Origin: Senegalimassilia sp003474385
GTDB taxonomy: Bacteria > Actinomycetota > Coriobacteriia > Coriobacteriales > Eggerthellaceae
Direction of reading: 5' to 3'
Length of the DNA: 64,000 bases
Assembly: GCF_003474385.1 (NCBI RefSeq)
Contig: NZ_QUCY01000006.1
Location: forward strand, 1 to 64,000
Part shown: piece after piece, positions 42,664 to 51,949 of the stretch
How the letters are laid out: each line of letters begins with the position of its first letter
How positions within the stretch are numbered: the stretch's first letter is position 1
The notes under the pieces: model-generated
What the model saw: only the letters and a program-made list of their open reading frames with translations
Told to the model about the DNA's origin: nothing
Database searches by the model: none
Position numbers and translations under genes: made by a program

Positions 42664-44076
42664 CTAGGCCTTCTCGATGCCGTCGGCGTTGATGACCGCG
42701 GCGGGATCGCTGTACATATCGCGATCGAGGCCGCCGGTGAAGTTGGACGACGTGACGCCGGCCACCATGGAGTCGCTGACGTTGAGGGCGGTACGGCCCA
42801 TGTCGATGAGCGGCTCGACGGATGCCATCAGGCCCACGATCTCGATGGGCAGGCCCATGGTGCCCAGCACGATGAGGCTGGCGAAAGTGGCGCCGCCGCC
42901 CACGCCGGCAACGCCGAACGAGCTGATGACGATGACGGCGATCAGACCGATGACCCATGTGGGATCGAACACGTTGATTCCCACGGTGGGGGCGATGAGC
43001 GTGGCCATCATGGCCGGGTAGATGCCCGCGCAGCCGTTCTGGCCGATGGACATGCCGAAGCTTGCCGCGAAGTTGGCCGTCGCCGGATCGACGCCGAGCG
43101 CCTTGGACTGCGTCTCGATGTTCATGGGAAGGGCGCCGGCGCTGGTGCGCGACACGAACGCGAACGAGAGCACGGGGAAGGCCTTCTTAAGGTACGTGAT
43201 AGGGCTGACGCGGTTGCCGGCCAGGATAAGCAGGTGCACCAGGAACATGGCGATGATGGCCACGTAGCTGAAGATGATGAACTTGCCCAGGTCGAGGATG
43301 GCGGCGTAATCGCTGGTGGCGGTCACGTTCGCGATCAGGGCGAGCACGCCGTAGGGGGTAAGGCCCACGACCATCTTCACGATGCACATGACGATGCCGT
43401 ACAGGCTATCGATGAGGTTGCTGAAGAACTGCGCCTGCTCGGAATCACGGTCGCGCAGCTTCAGGTAGGCCAGGCCCACGATAGCGGAGAAGATGACCAC
43501 GGCGATGGTGGACGTGGAGCGCGTGCCGGCAAGGTCGGCGAACACGTTGACGGGGATCATGGACAGAACGGTCTGCGGGATGGTGGTATCGGCGACCTTG
43601 TCCTGACGCGTCTGCAGGGCGTCGAGCTTGGTTGCGTCAACGCTGCCCTGCGTGAAGTCCGCCCCGGCAAGGCCCGACAAGGCGATGGTCGCCCAGCCGA
43701 ACAGCGCCGCGATGGCCACCGTGATCAGCAGGACGGCAAGCACCGATCCGCCGATCTTGCCCAGGTTGTCGACGGCCTTCGTGCGCGTGAACGCGCCGAC
43801 GATGGCAACGAACACCAGCGGCATGACCAGCATGCGCAGAAGATCGATGTAGCCGGTTCCCACCAGCGACATCCAGTCGAGCGCGGTGGTGGCGGCGTCG
43901 CTGCCGCGGCCCAGCGCCAGCTGGATGCCCGCGCCCAGCACAATGCCCATGCCCAAGGCCGTGAACACGCGGAACGTGAAGCTTTTATCCTTCGCCTTCA
44001 GATAACGCAGCACCGCGATGAGCGCCGCGAAGATGACCAGCACGGCAAGCACCGGCCCCAATACGTCGAACGACAT
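42664..44076 (-). CDS. sodium:dicarboxylate-family symporter, TcyP-like cystine transporter
   Basis: Secondary carrier of the DAACS family; 470 aa with eight or more membrane helices and re-entrant hairpins. The N-terminal part (KSFTFRVFTALGMGIVLGAGIQ, GTGYIDLLRMLVMPLVFVAIVGAFT) matches the L-cystine carrier TcyP rather than glutamate carriers. The transport core has SRTSAGALPMNIETQ, FGMSIGQNGCAGIYPAM and VGGGATFASL. The ATG at 44076 is preceded by GGGAGACGAGAC. Substrate assignment is by family resemblance. Confidence 0.85.
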   Translation of the reverse strand: MSFDVLGPVLAVLVIFAALIAVLRYLKAKDKSFTFRVFTALGMGIVLGAGIQLALGRGSDAATTALDWMSLVGTGYIDLLRMLVMPLVFVAIVGAFTRTKAVDNLGKIGGSVLAVLLITVAIAALFGWATIALSGLAGADFTQGSVDATKLDALQTRQDKVADTTIPQTVLSMIPVNVFADLAGTRSTSTIAVVIFSAIVGLAYLKLRDRDSEQAQFFSNLIDSLYGIVMCIVKMVVGLTPYGVLALIANVTATSDYAAILDLGKFIIFSYVAIIAMFLVHLLILAGNRVSPITYLKKAFPVLSFAFVSRTSAGALPMNIETQSKALGVDPATANFAASFGMSIGQNGCAGIYPAMMATLIAPTVGINVFDPTWVIGLIAVIVISSFGVAGVGGGATFASLIVLGTMGLPIEIVGLMASVEPLIDMGRTALNVSDSMVAGVTSSNFTGGLDRDMYSDPAAVINADGIEKA

Positions 44077-44110
44077 GTCTCTCGTCTCCCTTTTCCGTTT
44101 CGAAGCGATA

Positions 44111-44165
44111 CGACGGGCGGGCGAACCACCGGGAAACGCACCCGGGAGCACTCGCCCGCCCGTCG
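44111..44165 (-). promoter_or_regulatory. long hairpin in the tcyP-like leader
   Basis: CGACGGGCGGGCGA (44111-44124) pairs perfectly with its complement at 44152-44165, and CCGGG/CCCGG pair inside. It lies in the 5' untranslated region, 35 nt before the start codon. There is no T run, and S-box or other known riboswitch sequences are not recognised. Confidence 0.5.
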
Positions 44166-44191
44166 CAGCTCCTGCTTACAGCGTGTCGTTA

Positions 44192-44221
44192 ATTATGCGC
44201 CTACTTTACCTAGTAGTGCAA
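44192..44221 (-). promoter_or_regulatory. promoter of the tcyP-like gene
   Basis: On the minus strand -35 TTGCAC (44216-44221) and -10 CATAAT (44192-44197) with an 18-bp spacer. The predicted leader is about 108 nt and contains the hairpin at 44111-44165. Confidence 0.55.
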
Positions 44222-44360
44222 TGGGCTTACTACGATATTTTCAGGCAGCTGGCTATCGGTCAAACCGCATGCGGAGCGACCCGCCTCATGAAAGGCAGCG
44301 GCTCTGCCGACCTGCTCATGAATGGTAACCGGCCACGATGGGCGCAAACGTCCAAAAAAT

Positions 44361-44390
44361 GGGAACGGCCCCAAAACAGGGGCCGTTCCC
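44361..44390 (-). terminator. second of two tandem terminators after the HtrA gene
   Basis: GGGAACGGCCCC (44361-44372) pairs perfectly with its complement at 44379-44390. On the minus strand ATTTTTTGG follows. Confidence 0.85.
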
Positions 44391-44426
44391 GCGGGAAAAG
44401 GGAAAAGGAAAGGAAAAGGGGCTTTC

Positions 44427-44469
44427 GGCCCCACGCGAGGTGCGCGGATCGCTCACCTCGCGTGGGGCC
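44427..44469 (-). terminator. first of two tandem terminators after the HtrA gene
   Basis: A perfect 16-bp stem, GGCCCCACGCGAGGTG (44427-44442) with its complement at 44454-44469. On the minus strand GAAAGCCCCTTTTCC follows. It is 41 bp past the protease stop. Confidence 0.8.
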
Positions 44470-44509
44470 GCTCGGCGTTTAATCGAGCGGCCCGTAAAGA
44501 CCGCAGCTG

Positions 44510-45949
<1,440 letters not shown>

Positions 45950-46270
45950 GGCGTTCTCCTTGCTATCGGAGGCGCAGGGCCCTTATCGCCCTGCGTTTTG
46001 TTTGACAGGGCAACCTTACCACGCCACGGCCTTCCTCGACGGCGCTTGCACCGTTTCGTCACCCGCACGTCACTGAATTACATCCCCTGGTGTACGGTTT
46101 GCGGACCGCAAAACACCGAAGCGCCGACGCGCGCACGCGGCATTCCGAACCTTGCGCTATCCTATCCAGCGTGAATCGATGCGCCCAAACGGCGGACGGC
46201 GAAGCGCCCGGGCACGCCGCCAGCGGCCCGCCCGGCAAGACGGCGAAGCGAAGAAGGAGACGCGAACCCC
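45950..46270. other. divergent intergenic region (HtrA gene / macrodomain gene)
   Basis: No gene seen. A hairpin, CGCAGGGC (45973-45980) with GCCCTGCG (45988-45995), lies in the 5' untranslated region of the HtrA gene; it has a TTTT on the plus strand but no plus-strand gene precedes it. No clear promoter was found for either gene. Confidence 0.4.
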
Positions 46271-47113
46271 GTGATGCAATTGGTAAAGGATATGGCCTTT
46301 TTGGTGAATCACCTGATGGACGAGCGGGGCGCGGGGAGCAAGCACGTTGAGCCGCAAGAGGACCCGCGCTGGTTCATGGAGCAGTGGGAGCAGTTCCGCG
46401 CGCTGGTGAACACGCGCGAGCCGAAGCCCGCTTCGCCGGAGTTTCTGAAGGTGCAGGACCGCGTTCTCCAGCTCATGGTTGCCGAACCGGGCATCACCGA
46501 AGCCGACGAGCTTGCGCGCACCGCCTCCGACCCGCGCCTGAGCATCTGGCGCGGGGACATCACGGCCCTGCGCTGCGACGCCATCGTCAACGCCGCGAAC
46601 AGCGCGCTTCTGGGCTGCTGGATTCCCGGGCACCTGTGCATCGACAACGCCATCCACACCTTCGCCGGCGTGCAGCTGCGCCTGAAGTGCGCGCAGATCA
46701 TGCGGGAACAAGGCTACGAGGAGCCGGTCGGCCGCGCGAAGGTCACGCCCGCCTACAACCTTCCCTCGCATAACATCATCCACACGGTCGGCCCCATGAC
46801 GAAAGGAAAACCGACGCTTGAACAGCGCAAACAACTGACGCAGTACTATATCAGCTGCCTGGATGCGGCATGTGCGGCGAAGGCGAAGTCGGTGGCGTTC
46901 TGCTGCATCTCCACCGGCGTGTTCGGGTTCCCGCAGCAGGAGGGCGCACAGACCGCCGTGCAAGCGGTGAAGGCGTGGCTGAACTCTCGCGCCGCCGACG
47001 AGCCCGGCGCCGACATGCACGTCATCTTCGACGTGTACACCGAGCAGGACGAGAACTTCTACCGCGCGATCCTCGGCGAAGACGAGAAGCCCGAGAGCGA
47101 CACGGAGGAGTAG
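46271..47113 (+). CDS. zinc-dependent macrodomain protein-ADP-ribose hydrolase
   Basis: Removes ADP-ribose from proteins; 280 aa. Residues 1-85 are helical and precede the macrodomain: WRGDIT at 93-98, NAAN at 107-110 and the zinc site Cys116-x4-His121-x-Cys123 in LGCWIPGHLCIDNAIH, as in the zinc-macro group known from staphylococci and streptococci. There the gene sits with a sirtuin and lipoylation genes; here it stands alone between the HtrA and ECF loci. The GTG at 46271 and the ATG next to it are both possible starts; AGGAG lies 11-14 nt upstream. Confidence 0.9.
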   Translation: MMQLVKDMAFLVNHLMDERGAGSKHVEPQEDPRWFMEQWEQFRALVNTREPKPASPEFLKVQDRVLQLMVAEPGITEADELARTASDPRLSIWRGDITALRCDAIVNAANSALLGCWIPGHLCIDNAIHTFAGVQLRLKCAQIMREQGYEEPVGRAKVTPAYNLPSHNIIHTVGPMTKGKPTLEQRKQLTQYYISCLDAACAAKAKSVAFCCISTGVFGFPQQEGAQTAVQAVKAWLNSRAADEPGADMHVIFDVYTEQDENFYRAILGEDEKPESDTEE

Positions 47114-47152
47114 GCCCTCCGCTATCGCCTTACCACGCCCCGCGAATCGAGG

Positions 47153-47920
47153 CTATAGCAGCACGCTCAACGCAACAGCCGCCGCCGCGATCGCAACTGC
47201 CACGGCAAGCGCCGCGAAGTCGATGCCTGCGAACGGGTACTCCTTGAAGCCGCTTTCCCGGGTTCGCAGATTGAAGCCTCGCACCTCGGCGGCGATGGCG
47301 GCGCTGTTGGTCTTGCGCACCGACGACACCAGCAGCGGAACGCACAGCGGCATCATCAGGCGGGCCTTCTTCAAGACGCCGCCGTCGAACTCCACGCCGC
47401 GCGCGGTCTGCGCCTCCATGATGCCCGCCATATCGTTCATGAACACGGGGATGAAATGCACGGTGGACATGAACGTGAACGCATACTTATACGGCACGTG
47501 CAGCACCTTGACCAGCGCATTCGCCATGTCGGTGAGCTTGGTCACGTAGAACACCAGGAACAGCGGCACCGCGCACGCGACCAGCCGCACCACGATGAGC
47601 ACCGCCGCGGCAACGCTCCCCGTGCCGATGTAGCCCCACGGCAGCTGCGCCAGCACATCGCCTTGCGGCGTGAACAGCAGCGCGATCAGCGCCAACACCA
47701 GCGAGAACAGCGCCACGGCCTTCGCCAGGCCCAGCGTTTGCGAAACCATCTTGCATTGCACGGCGAGCACCGCATCAAGCACGATCACCAACGCCAGCAG
47801 CACAAGGTTGCTGGTGGCGAAGCAGGCGATCACCAGCAGAAACGCCGCCGCCAGTTTCGCTACCGGGTTCATTCGGTGCAGCAGGCTGTCGCCCGGCACG
47901 TATTCCAGGAAGCCCTTCAT
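47153..47920 (-). CDS. ECF transporter transmembrane (T) component
   Basis: EcfT-type membrane scaffold of an energy-coupling-factor importer; 255 aa with about five membrane helices. The two cytoplasmic coupling motifs are visible as EAQTARGVEF and AAEVRGFNLRT; they lie in helices that grip the ATPases. Its ATG overlaps the stop of the upstream ATPase gene (ATGA). Last gene of the S-A-A'-T operon. Confidence 0.93.
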   Translation of the reverse strand: MKGFLEYVPGDSLLHRMNPVAKLAAAFLLVIACFATSNLVLLALVIVLDAVLAVQCKMVSQTLGLAKAVALFSLVLALIALLFTPQGDVLAQLPWGYIGTGSVAAAVLIVVRLVACAVPLFLVFYVTKLTDMANALVKVLHVPYKYAFTFMSTVHFIPVFMNDMAGIMEAQTARGVEFDGGVLKKARLMMPLCVPLLVSSVRKTNSAAIAAEVRGFNLRTRESGFKEYPFAGIDFAALAVAVAIAAAAVALSVLL

Positions 47921-48765
47921 CGCGCACCCGTCCTTTCGCAAGCGCCCGCCGCAGAGGCAAGCGCATCGGTCATCTCGTCAAGCGTATCCGCCAGCGCCGC
48001 CGGCGATGACGCCACCACGGCGCCGTCCTTGACCAAACGCAGCGACACGTCCACCATCTGCGGCGGCAGCAGATGCGTGCGCGCCAGCACGTCGCGGTCG
48101 CGCAGCACGGCGAACGTTTCGCCGTCGGCAACCACCTGACCTGCGGTCATGGCGATCACCCGCTTAGCGTAGTCGGCCACCACCTCCATGTCGTGGCACA
48201 CCATGATCACCGTGGTGCCGCGAGCGTTCAGCTCGGCGATGACGTCCATCACCTTGGCGCACTCGCGGAAATCAAGGCCGGTGGTCGGCTCGTCGAGCAC
48301 CACCACGGGCGGCTCCATCACGATGATCGACGCCAGCGCCAACAGTTGGCGCGTGCCGCGGTTGAGCAGAAACGGCTCGGCGTCGCCGTCGAAGCCGAAC
48401 CGCTCTATCATCGCATCCACCTTCGCCTCGGCCTCGGCGTCGGCGCGCCCTTGCGCGCGGAAACCGAACAGCAGCTCCTCGCGCACGGTGGAGCAGCAGA
48501 TCTGGCGATCGGGGTTTTGGAACAGGAAGCCCACCTTCGCGGCAAGCTGGCTGGTGCGCAGCTGCGTGGTGGACACGCCATCGATGAGGACCTGGCCCGA
48601 CGAAGGCTTCAACAGGCCGTTGATCAGGCGCATCGTGGTTGATTTGCCCGCACCGTTCGTGCCCACGAACGCGACGAAATCGCCATCGGGGATGCGAAAG
48701 CTCACATCGCGCAGGATGGGCAGCTCGCCATCGTACGATGCGCTCGCGTTCTTGAACTCGATCAT
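47917..48765 (-). CDS. ECF transporter ATPase A' with atypical signature
   Basis: ABC-type ATPase; 282 aa. Walker A is GTNGAGKST and Walker B is VVVLDEPTTGLDF. In place of LSGGQ the signature reads LNRGTRQLLALAS, so one of the two ATP sites of the A-A' pair may be degenerate. The ATG at 48765 overlaps the stop of the A gene and has GGAAGGAG before it. It pairs with the ATPase encoded just upstream. Confidence 0.93.
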   Translation of the reverse strand: MIEFKNASASYDGELPILRDVSFRIPDGDFVAFVGTNGAGKSTTMRLINGLLKPSSGQVLIDGVSTTQLRTSQLAAKVGFLFQNPDRQICCSTVREELLFGFRAQGRADAEAEAKVDAMIERFGFDGDAEPFLLNRGTRQLLALASIIVMEPPVVVLDEPTTGLDFRECAKVMDVIAELNARGTTVIMVCHDMEVVADYAKRVIAMTAGQVVADGETFAVLRDRDVLARTHLLPPQMVDVSLRLVKDGAVVASSPAALADTLDEMTDALASAAGACERTGAR

Positions 48766-49619
48766 GCCGAAGCTCCTTCCCCGCTTAAAACCCGCTTGCA
48801 CACCCCGACTGCCTCGTCGACGTTGCGCGCTGCCGGCGCATCCACCAGGCCCCGTGCACGCAACCGGTTCACCAAGCTGGTGGAGCGCGGGCAATTCACG
48901 CCGATCTCCAACAGCTCGTCAGAATGCTCGAGCACCTCGGCGGGCGTTCCCTGGAAGCGAACCTTGCCGCCGTCCACGATAAGCAGCATGTCGGCGAAAT
49001 CGGACAGCAGCGCGATCTTCTGCTCCACTACGATGACCGTGGTGCCGTTTTCCCGGGCGTAGCGCGCCAGCAGTTCGAACACCGCCAGCGACGATGCCGG
49101 GTCCAGCTCGGCCGTCGGCTCATCGAGCACCAGCACGCGCGGCTTCAGCGCGATGACCGACGCCACCGCCACCTTCTGCTTCTGGCCGCCGGAAAGCTCG
49201 GCGATACCGCGATGGCGCAGATCGGAGATTCCCATGGCCTCCAGCGCCTCGCTGATACGGCCTTCCACCTGGTCTTTCGGCACGCCGAAGTTCTCAAGGC
49301 CGTATAGCACCTCGTCCTCGACCACCGACGACACCATCTGCGAGTCGATGTCCTGGCACACGCTACCGACCAGGCGGCTGATGTCGGTCAACGACGCTTC
49401 GCACGTATCCAACCCGTCAATGGTCACGCTGCCGTAGAAATCACCGGGATAGCAGTGCGGGATGATGCCGTTGAACGCATACGTGAGCGTGGACTTTCCG
49501 CTGCCCGCGGCGCCGGTGATTCCCACGAACGAGCCTTCGGGGATGGCAAGGTCGATGCCGTGCAGGATAGGCTCGGCCCCCTCTCGATAGCGAAACGACA
49601 AGTTCGAAACCTCGATCAT
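48762..49619 (-). CDS. ECF transporter ATPase A
   Basis: ABC-type ATPase; 285 aa from the ATG at 49619 (GAAAGGG at 8 nt). Walker A GAAGSGKST, Q-loop in GSVCQDIDSQMV, canonical signature ELSGGQKQKVAVAS, and Walker B VLVLDEPTAELD. It is separated from the S-component gene by 231 bp that hold several hairpins, unlike the tight spacing of the other genes in the operon. Confidence 0.94.
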   Translation of the reverse strand: MIEVSNLSFRYREGAEPILHGIDLAIPEGSFVGITGAAGSGKSTLTYAFNGIIPHCYPGDFYGSVTIDGLDTCEASLTDISRLVGSVCQDIDSQMVSSVVEDEVLYGLENFGVPKDQVEGRISEALEAMGISDLRHRGIAELSGGQKQKVAVASVIALKPRVLVLDEPTAELDPASSLAVFELLARYARENGTTVIVVEQKIALLSDFADMLLIVDGGKVRFQGTPAEVLEHSDELLEIGVNCPRSTSLVNRLRARGLVDAPAARNVDEAVGVCKRVLSGEGASA

Positions 49620-49710
49620 GGGAAACCCTTTCAAGCAGAAAGCGAACAGGTGGGAAGCGGGAACTCGCAAGTAAAATCTCAAGCCAGAGGTCAAGCAAAG
49701 TCAGCGAGGG

Positions 49711-49804
49711 CGCCTGTGGTGCCTTGAATTCGACTGAATCTAGCGGGCATTGGCCTTCGGGCCGTGCCCGCGCAGATGAAGCCGAAGGCAAGGTGCCACA
49801 GGCG
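49711..49804. repeat. nested inverted repeats in the ECF S-A gap
   Basis: CGCCTGTGGTGCCTT (49711-49725) pairs, with two mismatches, with AAGGTGCCACAGGCG (49790-49804). Inside, GCGGGCA (49743-49749) pairs with TGCCCGC (49765-49771), and GGCC/GGCC within that. No T run is adjacent. It may set the S to A/A'/T expression ratio. Confidence 0.55.
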
Positions 49805-49822
49805 GCCACAGCGTCGAGCCGA

Positions 49823-49846
49823 TTCGTTTGCCGGCAGGCAAACGAA
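49823..49846 (-). other. stop-proximal hairpin after the ECF S gene
   Basis: A perfect 10-bp stem, TTCGTTTGCC (49823-49832) with GGCAAACGAA (49837-49846), loop GGCA, 4 bp after the S-component stop. No T run follows. It could protect the 3' end of the S message. Confidence 0.55.
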
Positions 49847-49850
49847 ACAA

Positions 49851-50438
49851 CTAGCGCTTCAGGACGGCGCGCAGAACCGGGGTCAGGATGGCCGCCAGCA
49901 CGGCATTCATGGTTGCCGTGCCGAGCACCATCACGGCATATACGCCGAACACGGCCAACGGCTCAAGATGCGCAACGGCGACGCCCACGATCATGGCGAA
50001 CGTGTAACCGGAGACGATGGTGGACAGGAACGTGGTGATCACGGGAGCAACGACGTCCTGGAAACCCTTATCGTCGGCGGCCACCTTCGCAAGCGCGGTA
50101 ACCAGCAAGCCGCACGCCAAAGCGCCCAGCATCTCGGAGGCGATGTTCACCAACGGCGTGGCGTTCAACATGGGCAGCTGGCTGACCAGGCCCACCAACA
50201 GGCCGATCACCACGGATTGATACACTTTCGGTCGCGTGAGGATGATTGCCAGGCAGTACATGGCGATCATGAAATTGGGCTTCATGCCCGCAAAGCTGAG
50301 GAAGCTGGAAACGGTCAGCTTAAGGACGGCGCCGGCAGCGATGAGCACTGCCACCAGGATAAGATCTTGTACGGACAAGCCCTCCTTCTTCGCAGAGGTT
50401 GCCACCGTACGCTTCTGGGCTGCAACGTTTTGAGTCAT
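49851..50438 (-). CDS. ECF transporter substrate-binding (S) component, probable tryptophan
   Basis: Membrane substrate-capture subunit; 195 aa with about six membrane helices and a charged N-terminal tail. The first helix motif LILVAVLIAAGAVLK is typical of S components. A Trp substrate is inferred from the UGG specifier of the T-box leader, not from the protein. The ATG at 50438 has AAAGGA about 10 nt upstream; an in-frame ATG three codons earlier is too close to that site. First gene of the operon with A, A' and T components. Confidence 0.85.
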   Translation of the reverse strand: MTQNVAAQKRTVATSAKKEGLSVQDLILVAVLIAAGAVLKLTVSSFLSFAGMKPNFMIAMYCLAIILTRPKVYQSVVIGLLVGLVSQLPMLNATPLVNIASEMLGALACGLLVTALAKVAADDKGFQDVVAPVITTFLSTIVSGYTFAMIVGVAVAHLEPLAVFGVYAVMVLGTATMNAVLAAILTPVLRAVLKR

Positions 50439-50610
50439 AATCCTCATTCCTTTCTTGGCGGGGTTTCCGCCGGTCATCGCCCGTCCCCGGGCTTTCGGTC
50501 TGCCGGCAACGAACGCGAATGAGGAATCATCGGCTTACAGGTTTCAAGCAAAGGCCAGTTTGCAGCTATGGCGACTCGCCGCACCCCGCGGCCCGAATAA
50601 CCCGCAAAAT

Positions 50611-50870
50611 AAAAAACGTCTGTCCTTTGAGATAAAGGACAGACGTAACATCTGCGGTGCCACCTTTACTTGACCCCCGAAGGAGCCCTCTCACGAACAT
50701 GCCAACACATGTTCTGCCCTTAACGCAGGCTCACGGTCCAGATACTCGGCTGTCGACCGCCACGTGGTAACGCAGCAACCGGCAACCTTTCCCCTTTCCC
50801 TCGGCGAACCATTTACCACCCAGCATTTCTGCGGGATTCCCAGCAACACCCGCTCTCTGTGAGCGCTTAT
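50611..50870 (-). promoter_or_regulatory. T-box leader of the ECF operon (UGG, Trp specifier)
   Basis: Minus-strand leader RNA. Stem I begins AGAGAGCGGG (near 50850-50859). The specifier is UGG at 50809-50811, followed by six bases and GAG, the same spacing as the UUC specifier of the pheS T-box in this window. The T-box core GGTGGCACCGCAG lies near 50653-50665. The terminator is a perfect 13-bp stem (50616-50628 with 50634-50646) followed by TTTTTT. Confidence 0.88.
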
Positions 50871-50921
50871 GATGGCTTGACTTTCGCCTCAACGGTTTCA
50901 AGGTATTAAGTTGTGGTACGA

Positions 50922-50950
50922 ACTATAGGGGATGCCGTCGAAGGACGCAA
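50922..50950 (-). promoter_or_regulatory. promoter of the ECF operon
   Basis: On the minus strand -35 TTGCGT (50945-50950) and -10 TATAGT (50922-50927), 17-bp spacer. The start would fall near 50915, giving a leader of about 480 nt that includes the T-box. Confidence 0.65.
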
Positions 50951-51087
50951 CCCCCTTTTTCCGCGAATTAACAGCCGCGAAATATTGCCGGCAAACGGTC
51001 GGCGAACGGCTGTAGCGCAGTGTGCAGCCTATCGAGACGGCTGGCCGAACGGCCTCGTAGCCGCGCGCAACGTCCCCGCAACGCAAG

Positions 51088-51123
51088 AAACCCGGCGAGC
51101 AGCACAAGCCGCCCACCGGGTTT
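51088..51123 (-). terminator. hairpin terminator after dmsC-like gene 1
   Basis: AAACCCGG (51088-51095) pairs with CCGGGTTT (51116-51123) around a GC-rich 20-nt loop. On the minus strand CTTGC follows, so the T run is short. It lies 41 bp past the anchor-subunit stop. The stretch 50951-51087 holds nothing else I can name. Confidence 0.55.
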
Positions 51124-51164
51124 ACAAGGAGGAATCGAGAAGCGTCAGCCGAAAGCGGTCGGCC

Positions 51165-51935
51165 TTACGCGCCCACGCCTATCGCGAAGAACACGTAACG
51201 GGCGACCACGACGCTCGCGAACGCCAAGACGAGCACGACCACGCCCGCCGTCTTGCCCGCAAGCTTGCCGCAGCGCGCCGCGGCCGCAACCACGGAAGCG
51301 CACACAGGGCCCAGCACGAAAGCCACTGCCAACAGGGCCGTTGCGTCAAGGCCGCTGCGCTGCAGGTACAGGCCGAATGCCACGATGGCCACGCCCCATG
51401 CAGCCTGCGCTGCGACCGTCGCCGGGCAAAGCAGGCTTGCCGCCCAGTCGTCCGCCTTCGCCAGAACGGCGCACAGACCAGCGCCCAGCGCCACGTCGCC
51501 CAGGATGAACACCGGCAGCGTCGCCGCGCCGCGCCAAGCCACCAGGCCCAGGCAGTCGAAGTACGCCAAGCCGGTCACCACCATGAAGCCCACGGCAACC
51601 GCGCCGCCAACCCAACGCACCGCGCGCACAGTCTTGCCGCGCCAGGAAAGCACCAGGTCAACCACGATAACGATACCCAGCGCAATGGCCCAGTAGGACT
51701 CCTGCGAAATGCCCGACGCGGGGTTCGCCATGCCGTTCATGAAGCGCAGCGGCTGGCCCAGGTGCGCCAGCGTGCCGCACAGGCCGATGCCCAGCAGCAC
51801 GACGCACACGAGCGGGAACAGCCAGGGGGTCTTCGCCTCGCGGCCGTTGCCGCACACCGCGTCGACCGCGTACGCGCCCGCCGCAAAACCGGCGAACGTC
51901 GTGAACACCAACAAAGGAAGCACATGCAAAATCAT
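51165..51935 (-). CDS. DmsC-like membrane anchor subunit (locus 1)
   Basis: Quinol-oxidising anchor of a DMSO-reductase-type complex; 256 aa from the ATG at 51935, with eight predicted membrane helices. HLGQPLRFMNGMANP and QESYWAIALG between the early helices are typical of DmsC. GTG at 51941 and TTG at 51944 are alternative starts, the GTG being better placed relative to AAGG. Last gene of the dmsA-dmsB-dmsC-like locus 1. Confidence 0.88.
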   Translation of the reverse strand: MILHVLPLLVFTTFAGFAAGAYAVDAVCGNGREAKTPWLFPLVCVVLLGIGLCGTLAHLGQPLRFMNGMANPASGISQESYWAIALGIVIVVDLVLSWRGKTVRAVRWVGGAVAVGFMVVTGLAYFDCLGLVAWRGAATLPVFILGDVALGAGLCAVLAKADDWAASLLCPATVAAQAAWGVAIVAFGLYLQRSGLDATALLAVAFVLGPVCASVVAAAARCGKLAGKTAGVVVLVLAFASVVVARYVFFAIGVGA

Positions 51936-51949
51936 GTTCACCAACCGCC

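Noticed and set aside
44077..44185. SAM (S-box) riboswitch in the cystine-transporter leader
   Set aside because: The conserved S-box sequences and kink-turn are absent; only a simple long hairpin is visible.
49711..49846. Intrinsic terminator between ECF S and A genes
   Set aside because: Stems are strong, but no T run follows any of them on the minus strand.
51006..51080. tRNA-like start (GGCTGTAGCGCAGTGTGCAG)
   Set aside because: The D-arm-like sequence is not followed by an anticodon stem or a TTCGA-type T arm, and no acceptor pairing is possible at tRNA distance.
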